This document shows positions 19,231 to 28,942 of a stretch of DNA of 64,000 nucleotides, in pieces. The DNA is from Synechococcus sp. MEDNS5 (lineage in GTDB: Bacteria > Cyanobacteriota > Cyanobacteriia > PCC-6307 > Cyanobiaceae). Each line of letters starts with the position of its first letter. Position 1 is the first letter of the stretch. Below the pieces are notes generated by a model. That model made no database searches, was not told the origin of the DNA, and worked only from the letters and a program-made list of their open reading frames with translations. The position numbers were made by a program, and so were the translations under genes. The stretch covers positions 1 through 64,000 of the forward strand of contig NZ_CP047952.1 in assembly GCF_014279875.1 (NCBI RefSeq). Direction: 5' to 3'.

Positions 19231-20464
19231 TCTGATCGTTGTTGGTGGTGGTCCTGCCGGAACCATGGCAGCGATCACCGCTGCCGAGCAGGGTTTGGTT
19301 CGGGTGCTGGTGTTGGAAGGCACTCCGGAGCCTTTGCAGAAGGTGCGCATCAGTGGCGGAGGCCGCTGCAATGTGACCCATGCCTGCTGGGATCCGCGCG
19401 AGTTGGCCAGCCACTATCCTCGCGGCAGCAGGCCCTTGCGCGGTCCGTTCAGTCGCTTCGCCTGTGGTGATGCGATCGCCTGGTTTGATGAACGCGGTCT
19501 CACGCTGGTGGAGGAGCCCGACGGACGCCTGTTCCCCCAGGAGAACCGATCGGAAGCGGTGATCCGCTGCTTGCAGCAGGCTGCCGCGGCCGCGGGGGTG
19601 CAATGGCAGCTGCGGGCGATGGTGCAGCAGATCACGCCCCATCCTGAGGGTGGGTTTCTGGTTGAGGGCCGCGGCCTGGAGCAGCCCCTGCGAGCCCGTT
19701 GCGTGATGCTGGCCACCGGCGGTCACCCCAGCGGCCGCAGGCTGGCCGCGGCGCTGGGTCACCAGGTGGTGCCACCGGTGCCGTCGCTGTTCAGCCTCTC
19801 GCTTCAGGCCCGGGAGCTCACAGCCTGCAGCGGTATTGCCCTTGATGATGTGGGCTTGGATCTGAAGCTGGGCGATCAGCGCTTTCGCCAGACCGGTCGG
19901 GTGCTGATCACCCACCGGGGTCTGAGCGGTCCTGCCACGCTGAGGCTTTCGGCGTTTGCAGCCCGAGCTCTGCATCAGAGCCACTACAAGGGTGATCTGA
20001 AGGTGGATTGGAGTGCTGGGCTGGGCCGCTCCGGGGTGGAGCAGCGGTTGCAGCAATGGCGCCGGGACCAGGCCCGGCGCACCGTGTCAGCCGCCAAGCC
20101 TTTGGATCACCTGCCGCGTCGCCTATGGCAGGCCTTTCTGGCATTAGCTGGCGTGGAGGCGGAGCGGCGTTGGGCAGATCTGCCGGTGAAGGCCGAGCGT
20201 CAGCTGGTGGAGATCCTCTGCGCGCAGCGGCTTGCCATCCAGGGGCGTGGTCCGTTTGGAGAGGAGTTTGTTACGGCCGGCGGTGTGGATCTCGGTGAGG
20301 TGAATCTGGCCACGATGGAAAGCCGCTGCTGCCCTGGTTTGTATCTGGCTGGTGAATTGTTGGATGTGGATGGGGTGACCGGCGGCTTCAACTTTCAGGC
20401 CTGCTGGAGCGGCGGCTGGCTGGCGGGGATGGCGATTGCAGGTGTGAATCAAGCTGATTGCTAA
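19205..20464 (+). CDS. HI0933/YhiN-type FAD-dependent oxidoreductase
   Basis: This flavoprotein of about 420 residues has the dinucleotide-binding start LIVVGGGPAGTMAA, the family motif ISGGGRCNVTH, and the C-terminal FAD motif LAGELLDVDGVTGGFNFQACWSGG. The HI0933 family lacks a well-established substrate. The start is uncertain: the frame is open from ATG 19151 inside msrB, while the family N-terminus begins close to TTG 19205, which I list. In every case the gene overlaps msrB, so the two are coupled. A convergent hairpin follows the stop. Confidence 0.88.
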   Translation: MPCASSLLDLIVVGGGPAGTMAAITAAEQGLVRVLVLEGTPEPLQKVRISGGGRCNVTHACWDPRELASHYPRGSRPLRGPFSRFACGDAIAWFDERGLTLVEEPDGRLFPQENRSEAVIRCLQQAAAAAGVQWQLRAMVQQITPHPEGGFLVEGRGLEQPLRARCVMLATGGHPSGRRLAAALGHQVVPPVPSLFSLSLQARELTACSGIALDDVGLDLKLGDQRFRQTGRVLITHRGLSGPATLRLSAFAARALHQSHYKGDLKVDWSAGLGRSGVEQRLQQWRRDQARRTVSAAKPLDHLPRRLWQAFLALAGVEAERRWADLPVKAERQLVEILCAQRLAIQGRGPFGEEFVTAGGVDLGEVNLATMESRCCPGLYLAGELLDVDGVTGGFNFQACWSGGWLAGMAIAGVNQADC

Positions 20465-20474
20465 TCACCGAAGC

Positions 20475-20500
20475 AATGGAAATGCTTTCTTGTTTCCATT
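20475..20500 (+). terminator. Convergent stem-loop between flavoprotein gene and pilC
   Basis: AATGGAAA (20475-20482) and TTTCCATT (20493-20500) form a perfect 8-bp stem around a 10-base loop. It lies between two genes that end toward each other. The stem is AT-rich and no long T run follows, so it may act in both directions but only moderately well. Confidence 0.5.
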
Positions 20501-21756
20501 TATTGAATCTGATCAAACACGGTGAACATCGGCAGGTACATCGCCAGCAGTATTGAACCCACAATTCCGCCCACCACCACGATCATCGCGGGTTCAAGCA
20601 TTGAGGTGAGCGCCTTCACGGAGGCCGAAACCTCGTCTTCGTAGAAGTCGGCCACCTTGCTCAGCATCTGGTCCATTTCACCGGTTTCCTCGCCGATTGA
20701 GAGCATGCTCAGGGCCATATCCGGCAACACTTTTTGGCGTGTGAGCGCCGTGCTCAGCAGCACGCCTTCCTGCACCAGGCCGCGCGATTCCAGAATTGCG
20801 TCGGAAATGATTGAGTTGCCTGCTGTTTCGCTGGAGATCTCCAGCGACATCAAGATTGGTACGCCAGCGCGGGTGAGTGAACTGAAAATCCGGCAGAACT
20901 GGGCGGTGGCGGTTTTCATGATCAAGTCGCCAAACAGCGGAACTTTGAGCATCAGGCGATCAATCACCCGGCGACCCTTGTGGGTGGCGTAGTAGCGGCT
21001 GAACAGCCAGATGCCCACGAGCAGCACTCCAGCGAAGACGAGTGCTGCCGAAGAGCGCAGCAGTTTGCTCAGGTCCACCATCAGCTGCGTGAACAAGGGC
21101 AGTTCGGCCCCCAGGTCTTCGAAGATTCCCGCAAAGGTGGGAATCAGGAAGATGGTCATTCCCAGGAACACCAGAATCGCAATCACCAGAACGGCCACCG
21201 GGTAACCCAGGGCTCCCTTGATCTGGTTCTGCAATCGCGCGTTGTCTTCCAGCAGTTTGGCCAGGCGCTTCAGCGATTCATCCAGCACTCCCCCAGCCTC
21301 GCCTGCTTCCACCATCGCGACGGTGAGTTGATCAAACACCTTCGGCCACTGGCGCATGGCGGCTCCCATGGCTGTGCCCTGGTTCACTTCCAGCCCCACG
21401 GCGGTGAGCGCCTTCTTGAACATCGGCAGCTTCTGCTGGGTGGCCATCAAATCGAGGCTGCGCACGATCGGTACGCCGGCATCCACCAGCGCGGCCAGCT
21501 TGCTGGCCCAGACCGCTTTGTCTTTCACCCCTGGTGGCTTCTGGAACAGTTCCCCGAGATCCAGAGAAAGAATCCCTTCGCTGCTACTCGCCTCTTTTGG
21601 GCGTCGAGCTGTTGATGTCTCTGTGGCTTTCAGCTCCGTGGCTTTGATGCCACGGCGACGGAGTTGTTTGCGAGCTGTCTGAACATCCTTGGCCTGAATG
21701 ATCACCGAGCGTGACTGACCGGTGGCGGAGGTGTAGCTGGCAGTGAATTTGGCCAT
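20500..21756 (-). CDS. pilC: Type IV pilus inner-membrane platform protein PilC
   Basis: PilC (GspF family) is the inner-membrane platform on which the PilB and PilT motors act. The 418-residue protein has two GspF domains, each with helical cytoplasmic and membrane parts. Hydrophobic segments lie near 215-245 (AVLVIAILVFLGMTIFLI), 265-290 and at the C-terminus (MIVVVGGIVGSILLAMYLP). I start at ATG 21756 (MAKFTASYTSATG), the usual beginning; 49 codons further upstream are open but lie inside pilT. It is third in a pilB-pilT-pilC operon, 16 bases after pilT. Confidence 0.94.
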   Translation of the reverse strand: MAKFTASYTSATGQSRSVIIQAKDVQTARKQLRRRGIKATELKATETSTARRPKEASSSEGILSLDLGELFQKPPGVKDKAVWASKLAALVDAGVPIVRSLDLMATQQKLPMFKKALTAVGLEVNQGTAMGAAMRQWPKVFDQLTVAMVEAGEAGGVLDESLKRLAKLLEDNARLQNQIKGALGYPVAVLVIAILVFLGMTIFLIPTFAGIFEDLGAELPLFTQLMVDLSKLLRSSAALVFAGVLLVGIWLFSRYYATHKGRRVIDRLMLKVPLFGDLIMKTATAQFCRIFSSLTRAGVPILMSLEISSETAGNSIISDAILESRGLVQEGVLLSTALTRQKVLPDMALSMLSIGEETGEMDQMLSKVADFYEDEVSASVKALTSMLEPAMIVVVGGIVGSILLAMYLPMFTVFDQIQ

Positions 21757-21772
21757 GGCGATCGGCAGGGCC

Positions 21773-22846
21773 TCAACCTGCCGCGAGCCGATCCAGTTCG
21801 GATGGCTTGCTCGCTTTAGCTCGCGCTTCCTGCAGGGTGATGTCTCCTCGGCCGACCAGATCCGCCAGTGCCTTCTCCAGGGTCTGCATGCCCAGTTCGC
21901 CACCGGTCTGAATCTGCGAATACAGCTGGGCGGTTTTTCCTTCGCGGATGAGATTGGCGATGGCCGGTGTGTTGATCATGATTTCCTGCGCCATCACCCG
22001 GCCGAATTGTCCGGGCGCCGGGTTGCGGCGGCGGCACAGGGTCTGGGAGAACACGGCCACCAGGCTCCCCGAGAGCTGCACGCGGATCTGGGTCTGTTGA
22101 GCGGGGGGGAATACATCCACCATGCGGTCCACGGTCTGGGCCGCTGAGCTGGTGTGCAACGTGCCGAACACCAAGTGCCCGGTTTCAGCAGCGCTGATCG
22201 CCAGCTGAATGGTTTCCAGATCGCGCATTTCTCCCACTAGGATCACGTCGGGGTCCTCTCTCAGGGCCGTTCGCAGTGCATTGGCGAAACTGCGGGTGTC
22301 TTCATTGAGCTGGCGTTGATGCACCAGGCTCTGATCGCTCTTGTAAACGAATTCGATCGGATCCTCGATCGTGAGGATGTGTTCCGCGCGGCTGTGGTTG
22401 ATGTGATCCAGCAGTGCCGCCAGGGTAGTGGTTTTGCCTGACCCAGTCGGGCCGGTCACCAGCACCAACCCCCGGGGGCGTTTGCTGGTTTCCACCACCA
22501 CAGGGGGCAGATTCAGCAGCTCGATGCTGGGGATTTTGCTGCCGAGAGCACGCAGACAGGCTGCATAGCTGCCTTTCTGGCGATACACATTCACCCGGAA
22601 GCGGGCCACGCCTTTAAGTCCGTACGCACAGTCGAGTTCCCAGGTCTGCTCGAGCGTTTTCCGCTGGCTGTTGTTGAGCATGGAGAAGATCAGTCGGTTG
22701 CAGCTTTCCTCCATCAGGGGCTCGTCCCGCATGGGCCGCAACTGGCCGCTGAAGCGACCGTAAGGCGGTTGACCGCTGGCGATGTGCAGGTCGCTTCCGC
22801 CTGCCTCCACCAGCTCCTGCATCAGGTCTTCGATCATCACTTCCAT
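21773..22846 (-). CDS. pilT: Type IV pilus retraction ATPase PilT
   Basis: PilT is the hexameric ATPase that powers pilus retraction. The 357-residue protein has the Walker A GPTGSGKTTT, the Asp-box region LTIEDPIE, the Walker B ILVGEMRD and the His-box GHLVFGTLHTSSA. ATG 22846 (MEVMIEDLMQ) follows the pilB stop by ten bases, which fits better than the upstream frame opening inside pilB. Together with PilB and PilC it gives a full motor, but no pilin or PilM-Q gene lies in this window. Confidence 0.95.
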   Translation of the reverse strand: MEVMIEDLMQELVEAGGSDLHIASGQPPYGRFSGQLRPMRDEPLMEESCNRLIFSMLNNSQRKTLEQTWELDCAYGLKGVARFRVNVYRQKGSYAACLRALGSKIPSIELLNLPPVVVETSKRPRGLVLVTGPTGSGKTTTLAALLDHINHSRAEHILTIEDPIEFVYKSDQSLVHQRQLNEDTRSFANALRTALREDPDVILVGEMRDLETIQLAISAAETGHLVFGTLHTSSAAQTVDRMVDVFPPAQQTQIRVQLSGSLVAVFSQTLCRRRNPAPGQFGRVMAQEIMINTPAIANLIREGKTAQLYSQIQTGGELGMQTLEKALADLVGRGDITLQEARAKASKPSELDRLAAG

Positions 22847-22856
22847 GACGCAGCCC

Positions 22857-24518
22857 TCAATGGCGTGGGGTAAGGCAGTACGGACATTCCAGCCAACCTT
22901 CCTGAAGTCCGCCACCACATCCGCTGCAGGTGAGCGTGCTCAGGGCCCGGGCCCGGCGTTCGGACTCCAGGCCAGCATCGGTGAGCACCATGCGGCCGAC
23001 TTCCTCCAGGGTGGTGCGCCCTTCACGAACGAGATCAAGGCTGTAGCCCAGCAGCGTTTTCATCCCTGATTCCAGGGCCAGCTGGCGCACCATGTCGGTG
23101 GTGGCTCCCTTGGCCACCGCAGCGGCCATCACTTCATTCATGCTCAGCACCTCATATACCCCCACCCGGCCCTTGTAGCCGCTGCCCTGACAGGTGGGAC
23201 AAGCGTCCGAATGCCCCTCGCGGTGATTGGCCTTGAAGAACGTCACGCCCTCTTCGTTGCTGGTCATCAAGCCGAACCGACCGAGTTCCTCGGCTTTCGG
23301 GTGATAAGGAATGCGGCAGTCCGGGCAGACACGCCGCAGCAGTCGCTGGGAGACGATGCCGATCAGTGACGCGCTCACCATGAAGGGTTCAACGCCCATC
23401 TCATCCAGACGGGCGATGGCACTGGGAGCGTCGTTGCAATGCAACGTGGTGAGCACGAGGTGACCGGTGAGTGCTGCTTCGATCGCGGTTTTGGCCGTTT
23501 CCAGGTCGCGGGTCTCGCCCACGAGCAGCACATCCGGGTCCTGGCGCATGAAGGCCCGCAGCGCCTGGCTGAAATCGAACCCCTTCTCCCGGTTCACCTG
23601 GCATTGGGTGATGCCTGGGAGGGTGTATTCGATTGGATCCTCCACCGTGGAGATGTTGATCCCAGGGTCGTTGCGTTCCGCCAGCAAGGAATAGAGCGTG
23701 GTGGATTTCCCCGATCCGGTGGGTCCGGTCACCAGGATCATGCCGAAGGGTTTGGAGCCCAGGGATCGCACGGTATCGAGCGTTGTCTCACTGGTGATCA
23801 GCTTGTCCAGGCCCAGCTGGGTGGCGGAGCTATCCAGCAGTCGCAGCACGATCTTCTCCCCGAAGCGACTGGGCAGGCAATTCACCCGAAAGTCCACGGT
23901 GCGGTTCTGGAATCTGCGCCGGATCCGTCCGTCCTGGGCCACCCTTCGCTCGGCGATATCCAGGTCCGCCATGATTTTGAAGCGGGAGGTCACCGCCGGC
24001 ACCAAGCGGCTTGGCAGGGGTTCGATGCTGGTTTGCAGAACGCCGTCCTGGCGGAACCGCAACTGCAATCCAGCCTGCTGGGGCTCCACGTGAATATCGC
24101 TAGCTCCCAGCTGCAGCGCCTGCATCAGGATCCGGTCCACGAGATTGATCACCGGTGAACGATCGGCATCGTCCAGCCCGTCTTCCAGATCCACGATGGA
24201 GGACGACTGCATCGCGGCTTCATCGGCGTCGTTCTCCAGTACCCCGTCCACGCTGAATTCCGCGAGATAGGAGCTGGCGGTGTCGGCAATGCTCTCCGGC
24301 ACTTGCTGAGGAGCTTGCTGCGGTGTTGGAGAGCGCTCTGCCGGTAATGGTTCGAGAAGGCTGTGCAGCGTGGCTGTCAGGTCGCTGTGCCGCCTCGGAT
24401 CCAGTCCCATCGCCGTGAGATGGTTCAGAAGATCCGGTTCTTCGGCGCTGCTGAGGGTCCCGGGGATCGTGCGTTTCAGCAGCAGTTCCAGTTCCAGTCG
24501 GCGGCGTTCGTCACTCAC
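22857..24518 (-). CDS. pilB: Type IV pilus assembly ATPase PilB
   Basis: PilB drives pilus extension. The 553-residue protein has an N-terminal GspE-N-like part, the Walker [11 protein letters not shown], Walker [13 protein letters not shown], and the tetracysteine zinc site formed by CPDC and CPTC that separates GspE/PilB from PilT. Unusually, the extreme C-terminus has a second possible zinc ribbon, with Cys531, Cys534, Cys545 and Cys548 in two CxxC pairs. It is the first gene of the pil operon and faces grpE across about 95 bases. Confidence 0.95.
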   Translation of the reverse strand: MSDERRRLELELLLKRTIPGTLSSAEEPDLLNHLTAMGLDPRRHSDLTATLHSLLEPLPAERSPTPQQAPQQVPESIADTASSYLAEFSVDGVLENDADEAAMQSSSIVDLEDGLDDADRSPVINLVDRILMQALQLGASDIHVEPQQAGLQLRFRQDGVLQTSIEPLPSRLVPAVTSRFKIMADLDIAERRVAQDGRIRRRFQNRTVDFRVNCLPSRFGEKIVLRLLDSSATQLGLDKLITSETTLDTVRSLGSKPFGMILVTGPTGSGKSTTLYSLLAERNDPGINISTVEDPIEYTLPGITQCQVNREKGFDFSQALRAFMRQDPDVLLVGETRDLETAKTAIEAALTGHLVLTTLHCNDAPSAIARLDEMGVEPFMVSASLIGIVSQRLLRRVCPDCRIPYHPKAEELGRFGLMTSNEEGVTFFKANHREGHSDACPTCQGSGYKGRVGVYEVLSMNEVMAAAVAKGATTDMVRQLALESGMKTLLGYSLDLVREGRTTLEEVGRMVLTDAGLESERRARALSTLTCSGCGGGLQEGWLECPYCLTPRH

Positions 24519-24613
24519 AGCACATCAATTTCAAAAGGTGCGGGCTTCCGCCGCTTGTGGGAGGCCTACCTCACCTATCAACATGTCTAGACGTGAATTC
24601 GCAACCGGTCAGC

Positions 24614-25336
24614 ATGAGTGGCGACGCCTCCACCCCTGAGCAGGACCCGGCCCAGGCTGTCTCCGACGGGCAGCAGCCTGTCGAGACCCCCAGTGATCCG
24701 GTCGAGACCACCCCGGCACCTGATCCCGGTTCTTCGGCTGAGGCATCCCCTCAGACCGGAGACAACGAAGCTCGTTTAGAGCAACTGGAGCGGGAGCACA
24801 CCAGCCTGCGGGACGAACACGATGTGCTGCGGGGGCAGTACATGCGCATCGCCGCCGACTTCGACAACTTCCGCAAGCGCCAGAGCCGGGATCAGGATGA
24901 TCTCAAGATCCAGCTCACCTGCAGCACGCTGAGCGAGATTCTTCCCGTTGTCGACAATTTCGACCGTGCCCGCCAACAACTCGACCCCCAGGGAGAGGAA
25001 GCACAGGCTCTGCACCGCAGCTACCAAGGCCTTTACAAGCAATTGGTTGACGTGCTCAAGCAGCTCGGGGTGGCACCGATGCGCGTGGTGGGTCAGGAGT
25101 TCGATCCCACCCTGCATGAAGCGGTTCTCAGGGAACCCAGCGATGCCCACCCCGAAGATGTGGTGATCGAGGAGTTGCAGCGCGGTTACCACCTCAACGG
25201 CAAGGTGCTGCGTCACGCCATGGTGAAAGTGTCGATGGGCCCGGGCCCACAGAATGGCGCGACATCCGAGCCTGCTGAGGCACCACCGGCTGATGCTGCC
25301 GCTGAGGAAGGTGGTTCAGGCGATAGCAACGGTTGA
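24614..25336 (+). CDS. grpE: Nucleotide exchange factor GrpE
   Basis: GrpE releases ADP from DnaK. The 240-residue product has an acidic, Pro/Gln/Glu-rich start (about 1-55), a long coiled coil (about 55-110) and the family core ([40 protein letters not shown]). ATG 24614 ([11 protein letters not shown]) is preferred to the frame opening at 24557. I saw no CIRCE-type inverted repeat upstream. It is first in grpE-dnaJ-tusA-rsgA. Confidence 0.95.
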   Translation: MSGDASTPEQDPAQAVSDGQQPVETPSDPVETTPAPDPGSSAEASPQTGDNEARLEQLEREHTSLRDEHDVLRGQYMRIAADFDNFRKRQSRDQDDLKIQLTCSTLSEILPVVDNFDRARQQLDPQGEEAQALHRSYQGLYKQLVDVLKQLGVAPMRVVGQEFDPTLHEAVLREPSDAHPEDVVIEELQRGYHLNGKVLRHAMVKVSMGPGPQNGATSEPAEAPPADAAAEEGGSGDSNG

Positions 25337-25386
25337 GCCAATGATCAGACGCCTCCCCTTACTGTGACCTTCGGGATTTCCAGCTG

Positions 25387-26517
25387 ATGGCCGATTACTA
25401 CGAGCTTCTCGGTGTCAGCAGGGATGCCGATGCTGACACTCTCAAGCGTGCCTACCGCCGACTGGCTCGCCAATATCACCCGGATATCAACAAAGAGCCT
25501 GGGGCTGAAGACCGTTTCAAAGAGATCGGTCGTGCCTATGAGGTGCTCAGCGATCCTCAAACCCGGGGTCGTTACGACCAGTTCGGAGAGGCGGGACTCG
25601 GTGGTGCCGCCGGCATGCCCGACATGGGTGACATGGGCGGTTTCGCCGATCTGTTCGAAACCTTCTTCAGCGGCTTCGGTGGTGCCGCAGGCGGAGCACG
25701 TCAGCAGCGTCGCCGCGGTCCCCAGCAGGGGGACGATCTCCGCTACGACCTCACGATCGATTTCGAGCAGGCGGTGTTTGGCCAGGAACGTGAAATTCGT
25801 GTGCCCCATCTGGAATCCTGCACCACCTGCGGAGGCAGTGGGGCGAAGAGCGGCAGTGGTCCCACCACTTGTTCCACCTGTGGAGGAGTCGGCCAGGTGC
25901 GCCGGGCCACCCGAACTCCCTTTGGGAGCTTCACCCAGGTGGCGGAATGCCCCACCTGCAACGGCAGCGGTCAGGTGATCGCTGATCCCTGCAACGCCTG
26001 CGGAGGCCAGGGTGTGGTGCAGGTTCGCAAAAAACTGCGGATCAATATTCCTGCGGGCGTTGATACCGGAACGCGTCTGCGTGTTGCCGGTGAGGGCAAC
26101 GCCGGTCTTCGTGGTGGTCCCTCCGGGGATCTCTATGTGTTCCTCACTGTCAAGTCCCACCCCACGCTTCGGCGTGACGGTCTCACCGTGCTGTCTGAAG
26201 TGAAGGTGAGTTATCTACAGGCGATCCTTGGTGACACGATCGAGGTGGAGACGGTGGATGGCCCCACCAGCCTGGAACTTCCCGCTGGCACCCAGCCCAA
26301 TGCCGTGCTCACGCTTGAGAACAAGGGCATACCAAAGTTGGGAAACCCTGTGGCTCGAGGCAATCAGCGGGTTGCCGTCACGGTGAAACTTCCCACCCGC
26401 TTGAACGACCAAGAGCGTGGACTGCTCGAGGAGCTCGCCGGACACCACTCTGCAAAGGGGGAACAGCACCACCATCACAAGAGCGGACTGTTTGCGCGTC
26501 TCTTCGGTCAGCGCTGA
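25387..26517 (+). CDS. dnaJ: Chaperone protein DnaJ (type I)
   Basis: DnaJ stimulates DnaK ATPase and delivers clients. The J domain (1-70) has the HPD motif in YHPDINK, then a Gly/Phe-rich stretch (about 80-115). Four CxxCxGxG zinc repeats follow ([32 protein letters not shown]), so it is a complete type I protein. The C-terminus has a short His run before GLFARLFG. It is 50 bases after grpE and two before the tusA-like gene. Confidence 0.97.
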   Translation: MADYYELLGVSRDADADTLKRAYRRLARQYHPDINKEPGAEDRFKEIGRAYEVLSDPQTRGRYDQFGEAGLGGAAGMPDMGDMGGFADLFETFFSGFGGAAGGARQQRRRGPQQGDDLRYDLTIDFEQAVFGQEREIRVPHLESCTTCGGSGAKSGSGPTTCSTCGGVGQVRRATRTPFGSFTQVAECPTCNGSGQVIADPCNACGGQGVVQVRKKLRINIPAGVDTGTRLRVAGEGNAGLRGGPSGDLYVFLTVKSHPTLRRDGLTVLSEVKVSYLQAILGDTIEVETVDGPTSLELPAGTQPNAVLTLENKGIPKLGNPVARGNQRVAVTVKLPTRLNDQERGLLEELAGHHSAKGEQHHHHKSGLFARLFGQR

Positions 26518-26519
26518 CC

Positions 26520-26762
26520 ATGGCAGCCCGCCAGCCTGATCAGGTGCTGGACCTGTGCGGTACGCCCTGTCCGCTCAACTTCATCCGTTGCCGGCTCGCC
26601 CTGGAAACCCTCGCCTCAGGGCAGTGCCTGCAGGTTGATCTCGATCCTGGAGAGCCTGAAGAGATGGTGGTTCCAGGACTGCGCCGGGATGGTCATGCGG
26701 TGACGGTGGAACGTTTGGGGCCTGACCGGGTCCGCCTTCTGGTGATCTGCAGCGGTGAGTGA
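26520..26762 (+). CDS. TusA/SirA-like sulfur carrier protein
   Basis: The 80-residue protein has the TusA fold pattern: LDLCGTPCPLNFIRCRLALE contains the CP motif whose Cys carries persulfide in TusA, followed by the DLDPGEPEEMVVPGL segment. In E. coli TusA relays sulfur to tRNA thiolation; here the partner is unknown, since the family has several roles. The CPLN form differs from the standard CPEP. It starts two bases after dnaJ and overlaps rsgA by eight bases. Confidence 0.85.
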   Translation: MAARQPDQVLDLCGTPCPLNFIRCRLALETLASGQCLQVDLDPGEPEEMVVPGLRRDGHAVTVERLGPDRVRLLVICSGE

Positions 26763-27663
26763 TGCTGTACCCCATCGCGGCATGGTGGTGGCGCTGCAGG
26801 CCAATTACCTGGAGGTGGAACTGGATGCCCCATCGCCCGGAACGCCGGCCCGTCTCCTCTGCACCCGCCGCACCAGGCTCAACCATCGCGGTGCTGCTGT
26901 GTATGTGGGGGATCGGGTCACGGTGGAGGCGATCGATCCCATTCAGGCCCGTGCCGTCGTGTCCGATGTGGAACCACGCAGCAGTTTCCTGGTGCGGCCT
27001 CCCGTCGCCAATGCGTCCTGCGTGCTCGTTGCTCTGGCTGTGGAGCAACCTGCTTTCGATGCCGATCAGGCCAGTCGCTTTTTGCTCACGGCGGAACAGA
27101 CCGGTCTGCGAGTGCAGTTGGTGCTCACCAAGAGCGATCTTCTTACGCCTGAGCAGCAGGTGGGCTTGAAGCAGCGCCTGGAGGGCTGGGGCTATTCGCC
27201 CGTGATGGTGTCTGTTCCGACAGGCGTCGGTTTGGACACGTTGCGCGCCGTGCTTGCGTCCGAGGCCATCACCGTGCTCTGCGGTCCTTCAGGGGTGGGC
27301 AAAAGTTCGTTGATCAATGCCTTGCTGCCAGGCCTGGCCCTGCGGGTTGGCGCTGTGTCGGGACGGCTGCAGAGGGGTCGGCATACGACGCGGCATGTGG
27401 AGCTGCATCCCTTCGGTCCAGGTGCCCGTGTGGCTGACACGCCTGGATTCAACCGACCTGACCTGCCTGGGGATGCCCGCAATCTTGAAGTGCTGTTCCC
27501 GGAACTCAGGGAACAGCTGAACATCCAGCCCTGTCGCTTTCGCGATTGTCTCCATCGCGATGAACCGGGTTGTGGTGTGCGCCGTGATTGGGAGCGCTAC
27601 GCCCTCTTTCGCGGAGCGGTGGAGGAGTTACTGGGGATCAGCCGCCCATCCCGGGGAGGTTGA
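26755..27663 (+). CDS. rsgA: Ribosome small-subunit GTPase RsgA
   Basis: RsgA is a circularly permuted GTPase that checks maturation of the 30S subunit. The 302-residue protein has an N-terminal OB fold, then TKSD (G4) ahead of [14 protein letters not shown] (G1) and DTPGF (G3), the permuted order. The C-terminal zinc site has the pattern [14 protein letters not shown]. It starts at GTG 26755 inside tusA. Its 3' end overlaps the ybaB 3' end by 26 bases, tail to tail. Confidence 0.95.
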   Translation: MSDAVPHRGMVVALQANYLEVELDAPSPGTPARLLCTRRTRLNHRGAAVYVGDRVTVEAIDPIQARAVVSDVEPRSSFLVRPPVANASCVLVALAVEQPAFDADQASRFLLTAEQTGLRVQLVLTKSDLLTPEQQVGLKQRLEGWGYSPVMVSVPTGVGLDTLRAVLASEAITVLCGPSGVGKSSLINALLPGLALRVGAVSGRLQRGRHTTRHVELHPFGPGARVADTPGFNRPDLPGDARNLEVLFPELREQLNIQPCRFRDCLHRDEPGCGVRRDWERYALFRGAVEELLGISRPSRGG

Positions 27664-27979
27664 GATCGAGGCCTCCAGTGAGCTCTTGCATGCGCTCTTT
27701 CATGGTGGCAGTGGAGCGTTCGTAGGCCGATTGGAGAGCGGCGAGGACGGCGGCTTCGGCAATGTCCTCGCCCTCGCTCAGCAAACTCGGATCCAGCTTC
27801 ACGCGCAGGGGTTGTTGATTGCCGGATAGCCAGATGCTGGCCCGACCATCGTCGCTGCTGCCTTCGATTTCCATGGCATCGAGCTCTTCCTGCAGTTTCT
27901 GGGCGTCTTGCTGAATCTGCTGGGCCTTGCGGAAGGCTTCGGTGAGCTGTCCGAAATTGGGAAGTCCGAAACCGGCCAT
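27638..27979 (-). CDS. YbaB/EbfC nucleoid-associated protein
   Basis: The 113-residue protein has the family pattern: helical [23 protein letters not shown], then a short beta part, then a helical C-terminal half ([12 protein letters not shown]). YbaB proteins are small dimers that bind DNA without strong sequence preference. It ends with a Gly/Pro-rich tail. It is the last gene of murC-murB-ybaB, 30 bases after murB, and its last 26 bases are shared with rsgA on the other strand. Confidence 0.92.
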   Translation of the reverse strand: MAGFGLPNFGQLTEAFRKAQQIQQDAQKLQEELDAMEIEGSSDDGRASIWLSGNQQPLRVKLDPSLLSEGEDIAEAAVLAALQSAYERSTATMKERMQELTGGLDLNLPGMGG

Positions 27980-28009
27980 GGAAATGGAACTACTGAAGGA
28001 ACTGGAAGA

Positions 28010-28942
28010 TTAATCGGGCGTCTCGAAGCCCAGCCGTTTCACTTCTGGATGCAACGCAATGCCCTTGGCATCGTTCACTTCGCTTTGCACCAGGCTGATC
28101 AGGGCCCGGATGTCGTCTGCTGTGGCATCACCGGTGTTCACGATGAAATTGGCGTGCAGCTCAGACACCTGGGCACCACCGATGGCCCGTCCTTTGAGCC
28201 CAAGGGATTCGATCAGTTGCCCGGCCTTCTCCGGTTCGGGGTTGCGGAAGACGCTTCCGCAGCTGGGCAATTTGTAGGGCTGCGTGGTGGTGCGATGGTT
28301 GAGGTTGCCGCTGGTGCGGCGCTGCAGTTCGGCCGGGTCGTGACCGGATTCGAGCTGAAATTCGGCGGCCACCACCAGGTGCTGGCTGCTTTGGAGTGCA
28401 CTGTGGCGGTAGCTGAACGCCAGCTCGTCCCGACTGATGTGGGTGATGGTGGGTTGAGGGTCGCTCAACCGGATGACATCCACACCGATCAGCTGTTCAG
28501 CCGTGCAGCCTCCCTGAGCCCCGGCATTCATCACGGCGGCACCGCCGACGGTGCCGGGGATTCCCACAGCCCATTCCATCCCCTGCAGGCCGGCTTTGGC
28601 AGCACGCCTGGCCAGGGTGGGCAGCGGTTCTCCAGCGGCGGCACGGATGCGGCCGGTTTCCGCATTCAATTCACTGCCTTGAAGCCGTCTCAGGCAGAGG
28701 GTGAGTCCGGGCAGGCCGCCGTCGGCGATGAGCAGATTCGAGCCGGCTCCGATCATCTGAACGGGGAGTCCCCTCTCCCTGGCCCACTGCAGGAGTCCTG
28801 GGATCTGATCGGTGTTCGTGGGTTCAGCCAGCCATTGCGCCGGACCTCCCACCCGCCAGGTGGTGAACTCCGCCAGCGATACCTCCTGTTGCAGGACACC
28901 GCAATCCTGCAGAGCCGTCAGGCTGCCAGTGCCGGTGGACAT
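28010..28942 (-). CDS. murB: UDP-N-acetylenolpyruvoylglucosamine reductase
   Basis: MurB reduces UDP-GlcNAc-enolpyruvate to UDP-MurNAc using FAD and NADPH. The 310-residue enzyme shows [15 protein letters not shown], the FAD motif [35 protein letters not shown] and the catalytic Ser in [10 protein letters not shown]. It is the YRxS short-loop (type II) form. Its start overlaps the end of murC by 25 bases, which implies coupled translation. Confidence 0.96.
   Translation of the reverse strand: MSTGTGSLTALQDCGVLQQEVSLAEFTTWRVGGPAQWLAEPTNTDQIPGLLQWARERGLPVQMIGAGSNLLIADGGLPGLTLCLRRLQGSELNAETGRIRAAAGEPLPTLARRAAKAGLQGMEWAVGIPGTVGGAAVMNAGAQGGCTAEQLIGVDVIRLSDPQPTITHISRDELAFSYRHSALQSSQHLVVAAEFQLESGHDPAELQRRTSGNLNHRTTTQPYKLPSCGSVFRNPEPEKAGQLIESLGLKGRAIGGAQVSELHANFIVNTGDATADDIRALISLVQSEVNDAKGIALHPEVKRLGFETPD

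Noticed and set aside
24519-24613. CIRCE or HrcA-type operator before grpE
   Set aside because: No TTAGCACTC-type inverted repeat is present in the grpE upstream region.
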